From Sphingobacteriales bacterium 44-61 (GTDB lineage Bacteria; Bacteroidota; Bacteroidia; Chitinophagales; Chitinophagaceae), in contig MKTW01000002.1 of the NCBI GenBank assembly GCA_001898405.1, forward strand, positions 494,175 to 558,174: 64,000 bases of DNA, in the 5' to 3' direction. The notes below the pieces were generated by a model. It ran no database searches, had not been told where the DNA came from, and worked only from the letters and a program-made list of their open reading frames with translations. This document shows positions 41,851 to 51,559 of the stretch, piece by piece. The number at the start of each line of letters is the position of its first letter. Within the stretch, counting starts at the first letter, position 1. A program made the translations under genes and the position numbers.

Positions 41851-41880
41851 AAAAGCAGGAATAATATTCCTGCTTTTTTG
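41851..41880 (+). terminator. Intrinsic terminator after the lipoprotein genes
   Basis: A 12-bp stem (AAAAGCAGGAAT / ATTCCTGCTTTT) with a three-base loop, followed by a T run. Confidence 0.88.
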
Positions 41881-41949
41881 TTTATGAATTGCCTATCATA
41901 ACTACAACTGTTTTTGCAGCCATCCTGTCGCTGCTTTAGGCAAAAAAAG

Positions 41950-41974
41950 TCACATCGGCTATCGCCTGTTTCAC
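41950..41974. repeat. 25-bp intergenic element, copy 2 (inverted)
   Basis: The exact reverse complement of 23697-23721. It lies 108 bases before the peptide ORF, as the other copy lies 88 bases before the AraC gene. Confidence 0.55.
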
Positions 41975-42081
41975 CAAGCCAAACCGGGGTTACACATAAT
42001 ATGTTTTTAAGGCCACATCCATAGTGAGAAGTTTGAATTGATAACCTGCGTATGCAGGATTAATAATCAAAAACCCTCATT

Positions 42082-42228
42082 ATGGTAGTATCTCAAAGAA
42101 TTTTCTCCAATGCACTAAGTATTGAGCAGATGGAAACCCGTTTCGGTAGTATGATGTCTGGCATCCTTTCCTTTTTCGAGATGGGTTGTTGTTTCGACAC
42201 CCAGCCCCCTATGCCATCAGGTAAGTAA
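42082..42228 (+). CDS. Candidate 48-residue precursor peptide
   Basis: A 48-codon ORF that begins MVVSQRIFSNALSIEQM and ends FFEMGCCFDTQPPMPSGK. The N-terminal part is hydrophilic and leader-like. The C-terminal part has a short hydrophobic stretch (SGILSFFEM) followed by adjacent Cys36-Cys37 and a PP segment, plausible as a modified or processed core. It is followed 26 bases later by a hairpin terminator/attenuator and then the acyltransferase, kinase and response-regulator genes on the same strand. No homologue is recalled. Coding rests on ATG, length and context; it is too short for composition tests to be decisive. Confidence 0.5.
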   Translation: MVVSQRIFSNALSIEQMETRFGSMMSGILSFFEMGCCFDTQPPMPSGK

Positions 42229-42254
42229 AAATTACCTGTATGCGAAACGTCACT

Positions 42255-42280
42255 AAGGAACTATGTTAGGTTCCTTTTTT
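42255..42280 (+). terminator. Attenuator-like hairpin after the peptide gene
   Basis: A seven-bp stem (AAGGAAC at 42255-42261, GTTCCTT at 42270-42276) with an eight-base loop overlaps a six-T run. It lies between the peptide and the acyltransferase gene; in peptide operons such a hairpin typically keeps the precursor transcript in excess. Confidence 0.75.
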
Positions 42281-42316
42281 CATTAGTGCAATAAACCCAC
42301 ACAATTTCATCTTCAC

Positions 42317-43441
42317 ATGAGTACTATTGATTTTATTTCAAAGCGTGATGCCCTGATCCGTCACTATCTAACCGAAGAAGCTATAAAAGAAAATGAGTTC
42401 CTGTATGGTCAATATACCATTGTTAGTGCAAACCTATCCAACTTCCTGCCAGAGATAGATTGCGGGAGACACATAAATATGTTTTCGCAGCTTTTGCTTC
42501 ATAAGCAGGTAAGCAAGCTGGAACAGGGATCGGTAGCGGCGCACAATTTTCTTAAAACTGAAAACCTGACTACCCGAACAATGGATTTATTAAGAAGCAA
42601 GCCATCCATTATCTGCACGTTTCATACAGGGTCGTATCGGATTATCAATACGTTCCTTATTCAGAATAAAATACCCTTTACCCTTGCAATTGGCAGTTCC
42701 ATCCTGGCAGCAGAGGGAGAAGATTATTATTCAGTTTATAATTCGCTGGCAGGCGATGATAAGAATAACGCATTTTCAATAATAGATGCCGAAAACCCTA
42801 AAAGCGTGTTGCAAATGTTAAGAGAGTTGAAGTCGGGCAGAAACCTCTTGCTGTACCTCGATGGCAATTCAGGCGCAGGAACTGCTACCACAAAAAACGA
42901 AAACCGCTGCGCTGTAAATTTCTTAGAGCAACAAATATTTGCACGAAAAGGGATAGGCTTTTTGGCTCATGCTGTGAATGTGCCGATTATCCCGGTTATT
43001 AATTATCGGCAGGAATGGAAAGATATAAGGTTGCGCTTTTATGATCCTATTCTACCTGATTTGGATGAGATGAGGGATAAGTTTGCTGTAAGTGTTACGC
43101 AGCAGCTTTATGATACCGTATCACCTGTTATACGGCAATATCCAGAGCAATGGGAAGCCTGGCTTTATCTTCATAAAGTAGCTAATGTATCAAACCAGAT
43201 ACCCCCATTGAAGGGTAAGCCCGATGGTATGTTTGTTCGTTTCAATTTAAACGACTATGGCATCTTTAAAGTAAATAAAAGGTCTTTTATTTTTCAAAAA
43301 AGTAATTACACTTCTTATCCTATCAGTGCATCGCTATATGAAATTTTAATGTGTAGTGTAGAACATCCTGTTAATAAAAAGGATATCCAAAGGAGCGTTT
43401 TGGTTGAACTTGAAGAAAAGGGAGTATTGCACTATCTTTAA
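42317..43441 (+). CDS. LpxL/HtrB-like acyltransferase with PqqD-like C-terminus
   Basis: A 374-residue protein. Residues about 90-250 resemble lysophospholipid/lipid A acyltransferases (LPLAT): CTFHTGSYRIINTFL with catalytic-type His103, LLLYLDGNSGAGTA, then GIGFLAHAVNVPIIPVI. The catalytic pattern is HxGS rather than HxxxxD. Residues about 295-374 (PISASLYEILMCSVEHPVNKKDIQRSVLVELEEKGVLHYL) resemble a PqqD-type peptide-recognition domain. No membrane segment is seen. In this context it could acylate the upstream peptide or a lipid signal. Next is the kinase gene, 37 bases later. Confidence 0.68.
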   Translation: MSTIDFISKRDALIRHYLTEEAIKENEFLYGQYTIVSANLSNFLPEIDCGRHINMFSQLLLHKQVSKLEQGSVAAHNFLKTENLTTRTMDLLRSKPSIICTFHTGSYRIINTFLIQNKIPFTLAIGSSILAAEGEDYYSVYNSLAGDDKNNAFSIIDAENPKSVLQMLRELKSGRNLLLYLDGNSGAGTATTKNENRCAVNFLEQQIFARKGIGFLAHAVNVPIIPVINYRQEWKDIRLRFYDPILPDLDEMRDKFAVSVTQQLYDTVSPVIRQYPEQWEAWLYLHKVANVSNQIPPLKGKPDGMFVRFNLNDYGIFKVNKRSFIFQKSNYTSYPISASLYEILMCSVEHPVNKKDIQRSVLVELEEKGVLHYL

Positions 43442-43478
43442 AATAGACCTTTTCTACTAAACCATTAAACCATTAACT

Positions 43479-44570
43479 ATGTATTCCTTACTCCCAGGCG
43501 GGAATAAGAAGTTTTGGATTGTGGCTATACATACGGCGATGTGGACTATTTACATCAGCTTTTTGTTTATTGCCAACAAACTATCTGATCCCTCACTAAA
43601 AATCGGCCATGCAGTTCTTTTTATGCTGCCTTTCTGCTTTGTTTTTTACATAAGCATCTTTTGGCTGAACAGGTATAAAAAGATGGGCACATTCCTAAGT
43701 GTGCTATCCTTCATAGGAACCTTCATTGTTTTAGGGCTACTGGCTTATACTTATATGTATAAAGCGTTGCCATCTGCTAATATTCAGCTTTATTCATCAT
43801 CGGAAATAAGGGAATTTCTTAAATATGCTGTATTGGGATATATTCAATACTACTCTTACGCTTTATTATATTTTGTAGTAAATGGGCTGTTTAAAAGAGA
43901 ACGTGCTTTAAGGGATTTACAGGAAGAAAAGTATAAACGTGAGCTGGAAAATGCCAGGTTGAAACAGCAAGAGTTGAAGGCTCAGAAGGATAAACTACAA
44001 ATAGAATATGCTTTCCTGAGAGCGCAGGTGAACCCTCATTTTCTTCACAACACATTAAATACACTTTATTCACAAGCGCAGGAATATTCGGAAACGCTCG
44101 CATCAAATATCTCCAAGCTATCCAACATGATGCGCTATTGTTTTGACAATATGATCCAGGAAATGGACTTAGTGCCAATTGAGAAAGAAATAAAGAACTT
44201 GCGAAGGTTAATTGAGATTAACGAAATAAGGTATGAAGGAACTGAAATTGTGGATTTTCAAGTGGAAGGTGAAATTGACAATCAAATGTTACCGCCTCTT
44301 TCTCTTATAACTATTGTTGAAAATGCTTTTAAATACGGCGATCTCACTAACCCCGCACATCCTCTTGTAATAAGGCTATACCTGGAACCAAAGAATATTT
44401 ATTTCACCTGCCGCAATAAGATGCGACCTATAAACATGAGTGACACCTCTCATAGTGTTGGAATTACCAATCTCATGAGAAGGCTTGATGTTATCTGCAA
44501 AGACCGCCACACTTTTACGTCCCTTAGTGAAAACGGCTTTTACACTACTGAATTAACCATTAATATTTAA
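43479..44570 (+). CDS. LytS-type sensor histidine kinase
   Basis: A 363-residue kinase with about four membrane helices (about 12-30, 44-64, 71-92, 111-136), a coiled coil (about 140-178), the His_kinase motif LRAQVNPHFLHNTLN with phospho-accepting His187, and a C-terminal ATPase region (LPPLSLITIVENAFKYG and SVGITNLMRRL). This is the LytS/AgrC-like class that partners LytTR regulators. Its gene is three bases from the regulator gene. No dedicated ligand domain exists, so the membrane part likely senses the signal. Confidence 0.92.
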   Translation: MYSLLPGGNKKFWIVAIHTAMWTIYISFLFIANKLSDPSLKIGHAVLFMLPFCFVFYISIFWLNRYKKMGTFLSVLSFIGTFIVLGLLAYTYMYKALPSANIQLYSSSEIREFLKYAVLGYIQYYSYALLYFVVNGLFKRERALRDLQEEKYKRELENARLKQQELKAQKDKLQIEYAFLRAQVNPHFLHNTLNTLYSQAQEYSETLASNISKLSNMMRYCFDNMIQEMDLVPIEKEIKNLRRLIEINEIRYEGTEIVDFQVEGEIDNQMLPPLSLITIVENAFKYGDLTNPAHPLVIRLYLEPKNIYFTCRNKMRPINMSDTSHSVGITNLMRRLDVICKDRHTFTSLSENGFYTTELTINI

Positions 44571-44573
44571 CCT

Positions 44574-45287
44574 ATGATACGCTGTATAGTGATAGATGAC
44601 GAAAAACCTGCCATTGCGGTTATAGAAAGGTGCATTAAGCGATTACCTGACTTGCATCTTGTCGGATCTTTCAACGACCCGATCAGGGGTGTTGAAGTTA
44701 TCAAATCTGAAAAACCGGATGTAGTTTTCCTTGACATACAAATGGGGCAAATAAATGGCATCGAGTTAGCGAAAGCTGTGGGCAAAACAACCAAGATCGT
44801 TTTTTGCACCGCATTTTACGAATATGCGGTGCAGAGCTATGAATTAAATGCGATAGATTACCTGATTAAACCGATTGAATTTCCCCGGTTTAAAATTGCT
44901 GTACAGAAAGTAAGCGATGCAATTACAGGACGTACCACTCCGGTAGAGGCTATTAAAGATGATTATATTTTAGTAAAGCAGGGAGAAAGAGGTAAGCTAC
45001 AAAAAATAGATGTTGACGATATTGTTTATATCCAGGCAATGAATAACTATGTATCATTCTTTTGTCCGCCGCAAAGAATATTGGCCTACATGACCCTAAA
45101 GGAATTGGAGGACAGGCTACCGTCCTGTGGATTTGTTCGGGTGCATAAATCATTTATCGTTTCTATAAAATATATACAGCTTGTTCAAAACAATGAAATA
45201 TTAATGAAAAAGGACACGAAACGCATACCAATAGGAGGAAACTATAAGGAAAGTTTCTTTCAAAAAATTAAGGGGAGGCAGATATAG
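44574..45287 (+). CDS. LytTR-family response regulator
   Basis: A 237-residue regulator with receiver domain (about 1-120: DDE acidic pair, phosphorylation site Asp54 in VFLDIQMG, KPI switch near 98) and C-terminal LytTR DNA-binding domain (about 135-237: DDIVYIQAMNNYVSFF, TLKELEDRLPSCGFVRVHKSFIVSIKYI, PIGGNYKESFF). It is the partner of the LytS-type kinase. LytTR is the domain of AgrA, ComE and PlnC. The gene is separated by only three bases from the kinase stop. Confidence 0.95.
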   Translation: MIRCIVIDDEKPAIAVIERCIKRLPDLHLVGSFNDPIRGVEVIKSEKPDVVFLDIQMGQINGIELAKAVGKTTKIVFCTAFYEYAVQSYELNAIDYLIKPIEFPRFKIAVQKVSDAITGRTTPVEAIKDDYILVKQGERGKLQKIDVDDIVYIQAMNNYVSFFCPPQRILAYMTLKELEDRLPSCGFVRVHKSFIVSIKYIQLVQNNEILMKKDTKRIPIGGNYKESFFQKIKGRQI

Positions 45288-45410
45288 TTTTGACGATGAG
45301 TTTGCTAACGAAAATGATGATGAGGAAGAAGCAGGAGAACAACTTGATAATGTTTTAAAATGGGCATTTAAAAGACTACTATGTAATGCAAAAGGAAATT
45401 AGGTAGTGTC

Positions 45411-45689
45411 TCAGTGTGAAATATCCCGATTTTTCTTTTCTTGAAAAGCGGCCCGGTCGCAGATGCATTGAATGGTTCCCCGTGACAATCCGTATTGGGT
45501 GGCCAGATCGGTGACGGCTTCTCCTTTTTTGAACCGGGCGTATATCTCCTTATTACGGCTGTCCAGGTCAGGCTTTTCTTGAAATAGCCCAATATACAGG
45601 CGTAGTTCTTTTATTTCGGCTACCAGCTTTTTTTGCTCTTTTAAGGCCATTACCAGCCGGTATCTTGCTTCTGATAATGTTTGTGGCAT
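45411..45689 (-). CDS. Small helix-turn-helix protein
   Basis: A 92-residue basic protein with coiled-coil start (RYRLVMALKEQKKLVAEIKELRLYI) and a C-terminal KIYARFKKGEAVTDLATQYGLSRGTIQCICDR-type helix-turn-helix, close to phage Mor and sigma region 4-like or resolvase helix-turn-helix patterns (LATQYGLSRGTI). It is on the opposite strand to the signalling operon. It may be an independent regulator or an accessory factor; not assigned. Confidence 0.68.
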   Translation of the reverse strand: MPQTLSEARYRLVMALKEQKKLVAEIKELRLYIGLFQEKPDLDSRNKEIYARFKKGEAVTDLATQYGLSRGTIQCICDRAAFQEKKNRDISH

Positions 45690-45801
45690 TGCATCGGTTT
45701 TAGGCCACCAAATTCGCTGAGACAGCCCATTAAAATATGGTCATATTCGACCACACTTACCCAGATTTTAAAAAGGAGTTTCAGGGCTTAAACCTTATTT
45801 T

Positions 45802-46188
45802 ATGCCCAAACTTCCTATTCCCCTTCCAACGAAGGAGGAAATGAAACTCATACGGGAAAGCATGTTCTCTCCCCATGAGATATTTTTTATACCCATTGCC
45901 AGAGCTGCTATCAGCGTATTTGTAAGTGATGTAATCTGGATTCAGTCGGTAGGCAATTACGTCAAGTTCCATACCTATAACGGCCCAGTCCTTTCCACCT
46001 TTACCATGAAAGAATTGATTGATAAACTACCGAAAAAAAAGTTCTGCCGGGTAAGCAGAAGCATTATTGTAAACGTTGCGTGGGTGTCGTGGTTCGATAA
46101 AGACCAAACTGTACTAATGAATGGTATGGCCTTTGGGTTCGGAGAAGGAGGAAAGAAAAGACTGGTTGAGAGGATCAATCTGCTTTAA
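45802..46188 (+). CDS. Stand-alone LytTR DNA-binding protein
   Basis: A 128-residue protein without a receiver domain. From about residue 25 it carries a LytTR domain (AISVFVSDVIWIQSVGNYVKFHT, FTMKELIDKLPKKKFCRVSRSIIVNVAWVSWFDKDQ, GFGEGGKKRLVERINLL). It is 500 bases downstream of the LytTR response regulator and on the same strand. Single-domain LytTR proteins can compete for or share operators with the two-component regulator. An internal start near 45841 is also possible. Confidence 0.85.
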   Translation: MPKLPIPLPTKEEMKLIRESMFSPHEIFFIPIARAAISVFVSDVIWIQSVGNYVKFHTYNGPVLSTFTMKELIDKLPKKKFCRVSRSIIVNVAWVSWFDKDQTVLMNGMAFGFGEGGKKRLVERINLL

Positions 46189-46217
46189 TCACTGTTCTTT
46201 TATATGTACCTCTCTTT

Positions 46218-46234
46218 TTTTTTAGGGGGGGGGG
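46218..46234. repeat. Poly-T/poly-G tract
   Basis: A run of Ts followed by a G run of ten bases (46225-46234) in the otherwise unremarkable 218-base gap (46189-46406). Such G tracts can slip during replication; this one is about 35 bases past the LytTR gene and not in any gene. Confidence 0.5.
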
Positions 46235-46406
46235 TGAATAGGAACCTTGAGTAAAAAGCTGAATCAGTTTGAGTACATGTTCGAGTTCATTGCAAAGCGA
46301 CAGGTTATCTTCTATAACTATCTCATTTTTTATATACTTATACACGCCAAGTGATATATCTTCCGTGAGTACACAATTATTAAAGGAAGGATGGTTCTGG
46401 AGGCTT

Positions 46407-47108
46407 TTAATATCCCCATTCTTTTTTAAACTCTTCTAAAAATTTTCGACTTGCATACCGCCATTTATATCCTTTGTAAAATTTAATTCTCCCCTTTGCC
46501 GCTTCAATGATTCCTTTTTCTAAAAAACCCTTTTGAGAAGCAAGTGAAATACAAGGGAAAGTTTCTAATATCTTGCCATTGGCATCACATCGGTGAACTG
46601 GTTTCCACAAATTAAAAGTGGGCTTAAATTTAGTATGATCCAGTTCCGCTAAAACCATGGGCATTCTATTGCGGGAAAATACCATAGACATCCTTTCACT
46701 ATTATTAACCGCTAACAGGTTTGAGAGTTTATTGTTTAATCCGTCGCTATCTTTAGCAACAATCATTCTTTTGTCACCATTTAAAATATTGTTGTCTTTA
46801 AATGTGCCGTAAACAAGTCGCCGGACAATTATATCATGCCTGATATTTTCCTGCATCAATGTAGTTTGGAGTATTACTACAAAATCATTGGTATGGCGAT
46901 TATAATGCTTCTTTGGATTTTGTGAAAGAATGCGGCCTTTTACGAATTGCCGGCCAGTTCGTTTGTGCGAAACATACCTATCAACAGATCGCACCCTTCC
47001 CTGATTGGACACCTGATATCCCTCAAATCCGGGTATGTCTTTCCAGCGCTCGCCGGGACGGCTTCGCTCGGATTTATCCAGGCAAGGGTAAACAGAATCA
47101 TTAGGCAT
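46407..47108 (-). CDS. NUMOD4/NUMOD1-containing protein (homing-endonuclease related)
   Basis: A 233-residue soluble protein: RWKDIPGFEGYQVSNQGRVRSVD near residue 20 is the NUMOD4 motif, and VHRCDANGKILETFPCISLASQKGFLEKGIIEAAKGRIKFYKGYKWRY near the end is NUMOD1-like. NUMOD domains bind DNA in HNH and GIY-YIG homing endonucleases. The middle has LNNKLSNLLAVNNSERM, as in HNH partners, but no clear His-Asn-His triad, so nuclease activity is uncertain. It is divergent from the RHS gene. Confidence 0.75.
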   Translation of the reverse strand: MPNDSVYPCLDKSERSRPGERWKDIPGFEGYQVSNQGRVRSVDRYVSHKRTGRQFVKGRILSQNPKKHYNRHTNDFVVILQTTLMQENIRHDIIVRRLVYGTFKDNNILNGDKRMIVAKDSDGLNNKLSNLLAVNNSERMSMVFSRNRMPMVLAELDHTKFKPTFNLWKPVHRCDANGKILETFPCISLASQKGFLEKGIIEAAKGRIKFYKGYKWRYASRKFLEEFKKEWGY

Positions 47109-47202
47109 AAGATAAGGGTTTTCACTGCGTATAAAATTAAGGTATTGAGCTTATTATGCTAAATTTTTCATACATTAGTTCCAATAAACCGATCCTACTG
47201 CC

Positions 47203-50200
47203 ATGTCCAAAAAAGTTATTACCCTTGCTACTGCATCTATCATTCTTTTTTTAAATGCCGAATCACAGGTTACTCTTCCCAGCCCATATAGCGGAACTGC
47301 GCCGATTAACTACATCCGAACGTGGGATGCCGTAAAACCTACCACAAATCCCAATGACTTAACTGTTGCTTCAGGCTTACAGACTGCGAAAATGGCAACA
47401 CAGTATTTTGATGGATTAGGTAGAGTTACTCAGATCGTAAACAAGCAAGGATCACTGGCAACAGGAAGTTCCGCAAAAGACCTGGTTAGTACGGTGATTT
47501 ATGATGAATTTGGCCGTGAAGTTTACAATTACCTTCCGTTTGCTGCCAATAATACCGGAGGAAATGCCTCTATTGACGATGGACTTTTTAAATTAAACCC
47601 ATTTCAGCAACAAGAAATATTTGCTACCGCTCAATTTCCAGGTGAATCCTTCTTTTACGGAAAGACAAACTATGAATCATCACCCCTAAACCGAGTTGTT
47701 AATACTTATGCACCAGGAAATAGCTGGGCTGGCAGTGAAACACTAACAGAGATAAACCGGCGAAGTATTGATAAACAATATTTAGTTAATACCGAAGCCG
47801 ATTCCGTTAGAATATGGGATGTAAGCAATTTAGGCGTTAGCTCTACGCCATCAGCTTATCCAACAGGAAGTTTATATAAAAATGTGACTATTGATGAGCA
47901 TAAGAGAAAAGTAATAGAGTACAAGAACACAGAAGATAAGATAGTTTTACGGAAAGTGCAGATCAACGATAATCCGGCTGCTGGTCATACCGGATGGCTT
48001 TGCAGCTATTATGTATATGATAATCTAAACTTATTACGACTTGTTATACCGCCTAAAGCAACAAAGGCACTGGTAGCGAATAGCTGGACGTTGACCCAAT
48101 CAATTCTTGATGATCTTTGCTTACGCTATGAATATGACCAAAGAACAAGATTAATTATTAGAAAAGTACCCGGCGCAGCGGAGGTGAGGATGGTATATGA
48201 TGCCAGGGACAGGTTGGTTTTATCGCAAGACGGACTTCAAAGAAATGAGCATAAATGGATTTATACAAAGTATGATAATTTAAACAGGTCAATTGAAACA
48301 GGCGTAATTACAGATAACACCAATTATAACAATCATACCTGGCATAGAGAGCAAGCCTATAACAGTACAGCTTACCCTAACCTGGGTTCTTACACCTACG
48401 AAGAATTGACTGGTATATTTTACGATAATTACGATTGGCGTAGCAGCTTTGGCAATCCGCTTTCTTCAACCTTGAATACAACTTATAGCAGCCACCTGCT
48501 AACAGGTTCAAATACGGTTTACCCATACCCTCAAAGTGTAACACAAAATAATGCTTGTAAAGGATTGGTGACAGGAACCCGGACAAAAGTGTTAGGCACT
48601 TCTAACTGGCTCTATTCCGTAAATATATATGATGACAAGGGACGAACTATACAGGTGCAATCCTTAAATGTTACCGGGGGAACAGATATTCTAACTACAC
48701 AATATGCGTGGAGTGGGTTAACATTACTTACCATACAACAAAACAAAAAAAATAAAAGCCCTCAACCGGTACAGGAAAGCATTGTAGTTACCAGGTTTAC
48801 TTATGATGATTTAGGCCGTCTTGCCAAAGCGGAAAAGAAACTAAGCCATTCAACAATTAATAGCGGTACGTTCACCGGATGGAAAACAATCGCTGAACAT
48901 TCCTATAATGCTTTGGGGCAGCTACAAAAACGAACATTGGGCAATTCGATTGATTCTTTAATATATGATTACAACATTCGTGGGTGGTCGCTTGGGTTAA
49001 ATCGCCAGTTCATAAAAGATAACGCCAATCACTACTTTGGATATGAATTAGGGTATGACAAAGCAGGAACAATTATACCCGGAGCCAGTTTTGCGGCTTC
49101 TCAGTACAATGGAAATATAAGCGGGATGGTATGGAAAAGTAAAGGTGACAATGAGAAAAGAAAGTACGACTACACATACGATGCTTCAAACAGGTTGCTT
49201 AATGCTGATTTTAACCAATACACAGGAGGATCATTTAACAAAACTGCAGGAATTGATTTTTCTGTAAAAGTGGGAAATGGAATAAACCACGATTCTGCTT
49301 ATGATTACAATGGTAATATATTGAGGCTTCAGCAATGGGGATTGGCCGGGTTTACCAGTTCAAAGATTGATGATTTGAACTATACTTATATATCCGGTAC
49401 TAATAATCTCAAAAATGTTATTGATGTTCAGAATAATCCGTCAACTGTATTAGGTGATTTTAGAAGTTCGCAGACATATATGACAGCGCTCGGTGGAACC
49501 AAAACAAATAGTGCCACTGATTACACTTATGATGTTAATGGGAACCTGACAAACGATTTAAATAAGGACATAGCAGATAACACCTATGACGGTATTGAGT
49601 ACAATTACCTGAATCAGCCTGTAAAAGTAAGAATGAAAAATAAAGGGACGGTTGAGTTCCTGTTTGATGCTAACGGCAATAAACTCCAAAAGATTATTAA
49701 AGAAACAGGTAAGCCAGACAGGACAATTCTTTATTTAGGAAATTTAGTGTATGAAAATGACACCTTACAATTAATTACTCATGAGGAAGGGCGCATAAGA
49801 CCGAAGGGTGATAGTCTTTTTGTTTATGACTACTTTATTAAAGACCATTTGGATAATGTGAGAATGGTACTTACTGAAGAAGCTGATCCGGGAGCGGGAT
49901 ATTATGCGAGTATGGAAACGGCGAATCTTGGAACAGAAGAACTTTTATTTTCCCAAATACCGGAAACAGTAGCGGACAAGCCGGGTGGATTTGATGCAGA
50001 TGGCAGCAATCTAAAAGTTAGCAAACTATTCAGCAGTTCGGGAAGTGATAAGCGCATAGGAACTGGTATTGTATTAAAAGTAATGGCTGGCGATAAATTC
50101 AGAGCAGCAGTGAAAGGCTGGTATCTTCCCGGAGGAACCAATGTAAATGAACTGCCAGGCGCAAGCGGAATAGTAGCATCCCTTGTTACCGCACTATCCG

Positions 50201-51555
50201 GTGGACTGCCTGCACCGGGCGGGCATTTTGGCGGAGGCGGTGCAGCGCCTACCGGCACTCAGCTCACAGACCCTTTCAATTTCTTTGTGACAAATTATAA
50301 TAACTCTACCAGCCCAACGCGCCCCAAAGCGTACCTGAACTGGATTGTATTTGATGAAAAACAATTTAAGCTGGTTGAGGGGAATTATGGAGCTATGCAG
50401 ATACCTGAAATTACTGGTGTGATGGAAAGGCAGTTGATGCTTGCTAACGGAGGTAATGATATAGAAGTTGCGAAGAATGGCTACCTGTATGTATATGTAA
50501 GTAATGAAAGCCAGGGAAATGCTTATTTTGATGATTTGTCAATCGTTCATACAAGAGGTGCTTTGTTAGAAGAAACGCATTATTACCCGCATGGAATGGT
50601 ACAGGCCGGGCTTTCTTCCAAAACTCTTGCCTTTGGTGATCCGGCCAACAAATACAAGTTTAACGGCAAAGAAGAACAACGGAAAGAGTTTAGTGATGGC
50701 AGCGGACTGGAGTGGATAGACTTCGGTGCAAGGATGTACGACCCCCAAATTGGACGATGGTTCAATCATGATAAATTTGCCGAAGTATATTCTTCCTTAA
50801 CGCCATTCCAGTATGCTGCTAATAATCCGGTAAAAATTGTAGATAAAGATGGCCATTTACTCAAAGACAAAGACGGTAATTTGATTGCGACTTCAACCGG
50901 CCAAACTTATACGAGAAATAGCACTCAGACAATTGATGGTGTTAAATATAACGTTACGGCTACTTATAATGAGATCATAGTTTACACCGATAAGGGCACT
51001 CCAATACGAGCCTTGCAAATGGTAAACCAGTATGTCCAAACACAGGCAGAGAATGGCGATCTTACCCCGGTCGATAATGCGCCGGTTGATGCTTCACAAA
51101 ATTGTCATGGAACTACATTTGCTAATGGCAGTGTTGTCATTGCCGATCAATCAGCTAACAATGAAACAATCCGTGCAATTATTGGTGATGATGGTTATAG
51201 CAGAGAGGATGATCTGACAAAAGCGGACGCATTTATTCAGCAGAAAGCAGGCGATGTAGCGCATAGCGGACAAATAAACAAAGATGGCTCCGTATATTCG
51301 GATCACGATATGGAAAAGCCACAAACAACCACAATGGAAAGCGAAAAAGGAAGGATTGATTCAGATGCAAGAACTACAGGAATAAAACGAAATGGAAACG
51401 ATAAACAAGTGGAAACAAACGCAGGGAAAGTCGATAAGGGAGTAAGGATAGTAACACAGGAAGAAGTTGATAAAATCAGGAAGGACAATAACCTTAATAC
51501 TTCAAACAAGCCGGTAGGGGTTCTTGCTCCTGTTTACACACCAGTTAATAGATAA
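47203..51555 (+). CDS. RHS/YD-repeat polymorphic toxin-like protein
   Basis: The 1,450-residue protein has a signal peptide ([22 protein letters not shown]), a DUF6443-type N-terminal region (about 25-150), many YD repeats (such as [16 protein letters not shown]) and the RHS core end [26 protein letters not shown]...[13 protein letters not shown] near residue 1180-1220. The final about 230 residues are a variable toxin-like tip: [14 protein letters not shown] followed by GDVAHSGQI, a Cys/His pair of NlpC/P60-like cysteine-peptidase style. This architecture is a secreted RHS shell with an effector tip. The immunity candidate follows five bases after the stop. Confidence 0.88.
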   Translation: MSKKVITLATASIILFLNAESQVTLPSPYSGTAPINYIRTWDAVKPTTNPNDLTVASGLQTAKMATQYFDGLGRVTQIVNKQGSLATGSSAKDLVSTVIYDEFGREVYNYLPFAANNTGGNASIDDGLFKLNPFQQQEIFATAQFPGESFFYGKTNYESSPLNRVVNTYAPGNSWAGSETLTEINRRSIDKQYLVNTEADSVRIWDVSNLGVSSTPSAYPTGSLYKNVTIDEHKRKVIEYKNTEDKIVLRKVQINDNPAAGHTGWLCSYYVYDNLNLLRLVIPPKATKALVANSWTLTQSILDDLCLRYEYDQRTRLIIRKVPGAAEVRMVYDARDRLVLSQDGLQRNEHKWIYTKYDNLNRSIETGVITDNTNYNNHTWHREQAYNSTAYPNLGSYTYEELTGIFYDNYDWRSSFGNPLSSTLNTTYSSHLLTGSNTVYPYPQSVTQNNACKGLVTGTRTKVLGTSNWLYSVNIYDDKGRTIQVQSLNVTGGTDILTTQYAWSGLTLLTIQQNKKNKSPQPVQESIVVTRFTYDDLGRLAKAEKKLSHSTINSGTFTGWKTIAEHSYNALGQLQKRTLGNSIDSLIYDYNIRGWSLGLNRQFIKDNANHYFGYELGYDKAGTIIPGASFAASQYNGNISGMVWKSKGDNEKRKYDYTYDASNRLLNADFNQYTGGSFNKTAGIDFSVKVGNGINHDSAYDYNGNILRLQQWGLAGFTSSKIDDLNYTYISGTNNLKNVIDVQNNPSTVLGDFRSSQTYMTALGGTKTNSATDYTYDVNGNLTNDLNKDIADNTYDGIEYNYLNQPVKVRMKNKGTVEFLFDANGNKLQKIIKETGKPDRTILYLGNLVYENDTLQLITHEEGRIRPKGDSLFVYDYFIKDHLDNVRMVLTEEADPGAGYYASMETANLGTEELLFSQIPETVADKPGGFDADGSNLKVSKLFSSSGSDKRIGTGIVLKVMAGDKFRAAVKGWYLPGGTNVNELPGASGIVASLVTALSGGLPAPGGHFGGGGAAPTGTQLTDPFNFFVTNYNNSTSPTRPKAYLNWIVFDEKQFKLVEGNYGAMQIPEITGVMERQLMLANGGNDIEVAKNGYLYVYVSNESQGNAYFDDLSIVHTRGALLEETHYYPHGMVQAGLSSKTLAFGDPANKYKFNGKEEQRKEFSDGSGLEWIDFGARMYDPQIGRWFNHDKFAEVYSSLTPFQYAANNPVKIVDKDGHLLKDKDGNLIATSTGQTYTRNSTQTIDGVKYNVTATYNEIIVYTDKGTPIRALQMVNQYVQTQAENGDLTPVDNAPVDASQNCHGTTFANGSVVIADQSANNETIRAIIGDDGYSREDDLTKADAFIQQKAGDVAHSGQINKDGSVYSDHDMEKPQTTTMESEKGRIDSDARTTGIKRNGNDKQVETNAGKVDKGVRIVTQEEVDKIRKDNNLNTSNKPVGVLAPVYTPVNR

Positions 51556-51559
51556 AATT

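Larger units (their letters stand above)
41734..42081. promoter_or_regulatory. Region between lipoprotein operon and peptide gene
   Basis: About 350 bases. It holds the terminator at 41851-41880, the inverted 25-bp element at 41950-41974 and a CCTGC/GCAGG hairpin at 42045-42058 just before the peptide start at 42082. No exact TAnnTTTG promoter was found. Confidence 0.5.

Noticed and set aside
45288-45402. An acidic open stretch after the LytTR regulator (DDEFANENDDEEEAG)
   Set aside because: It has no start codon and a stop upstream in its frame; it could be a decayed gene end but cannot be supported.
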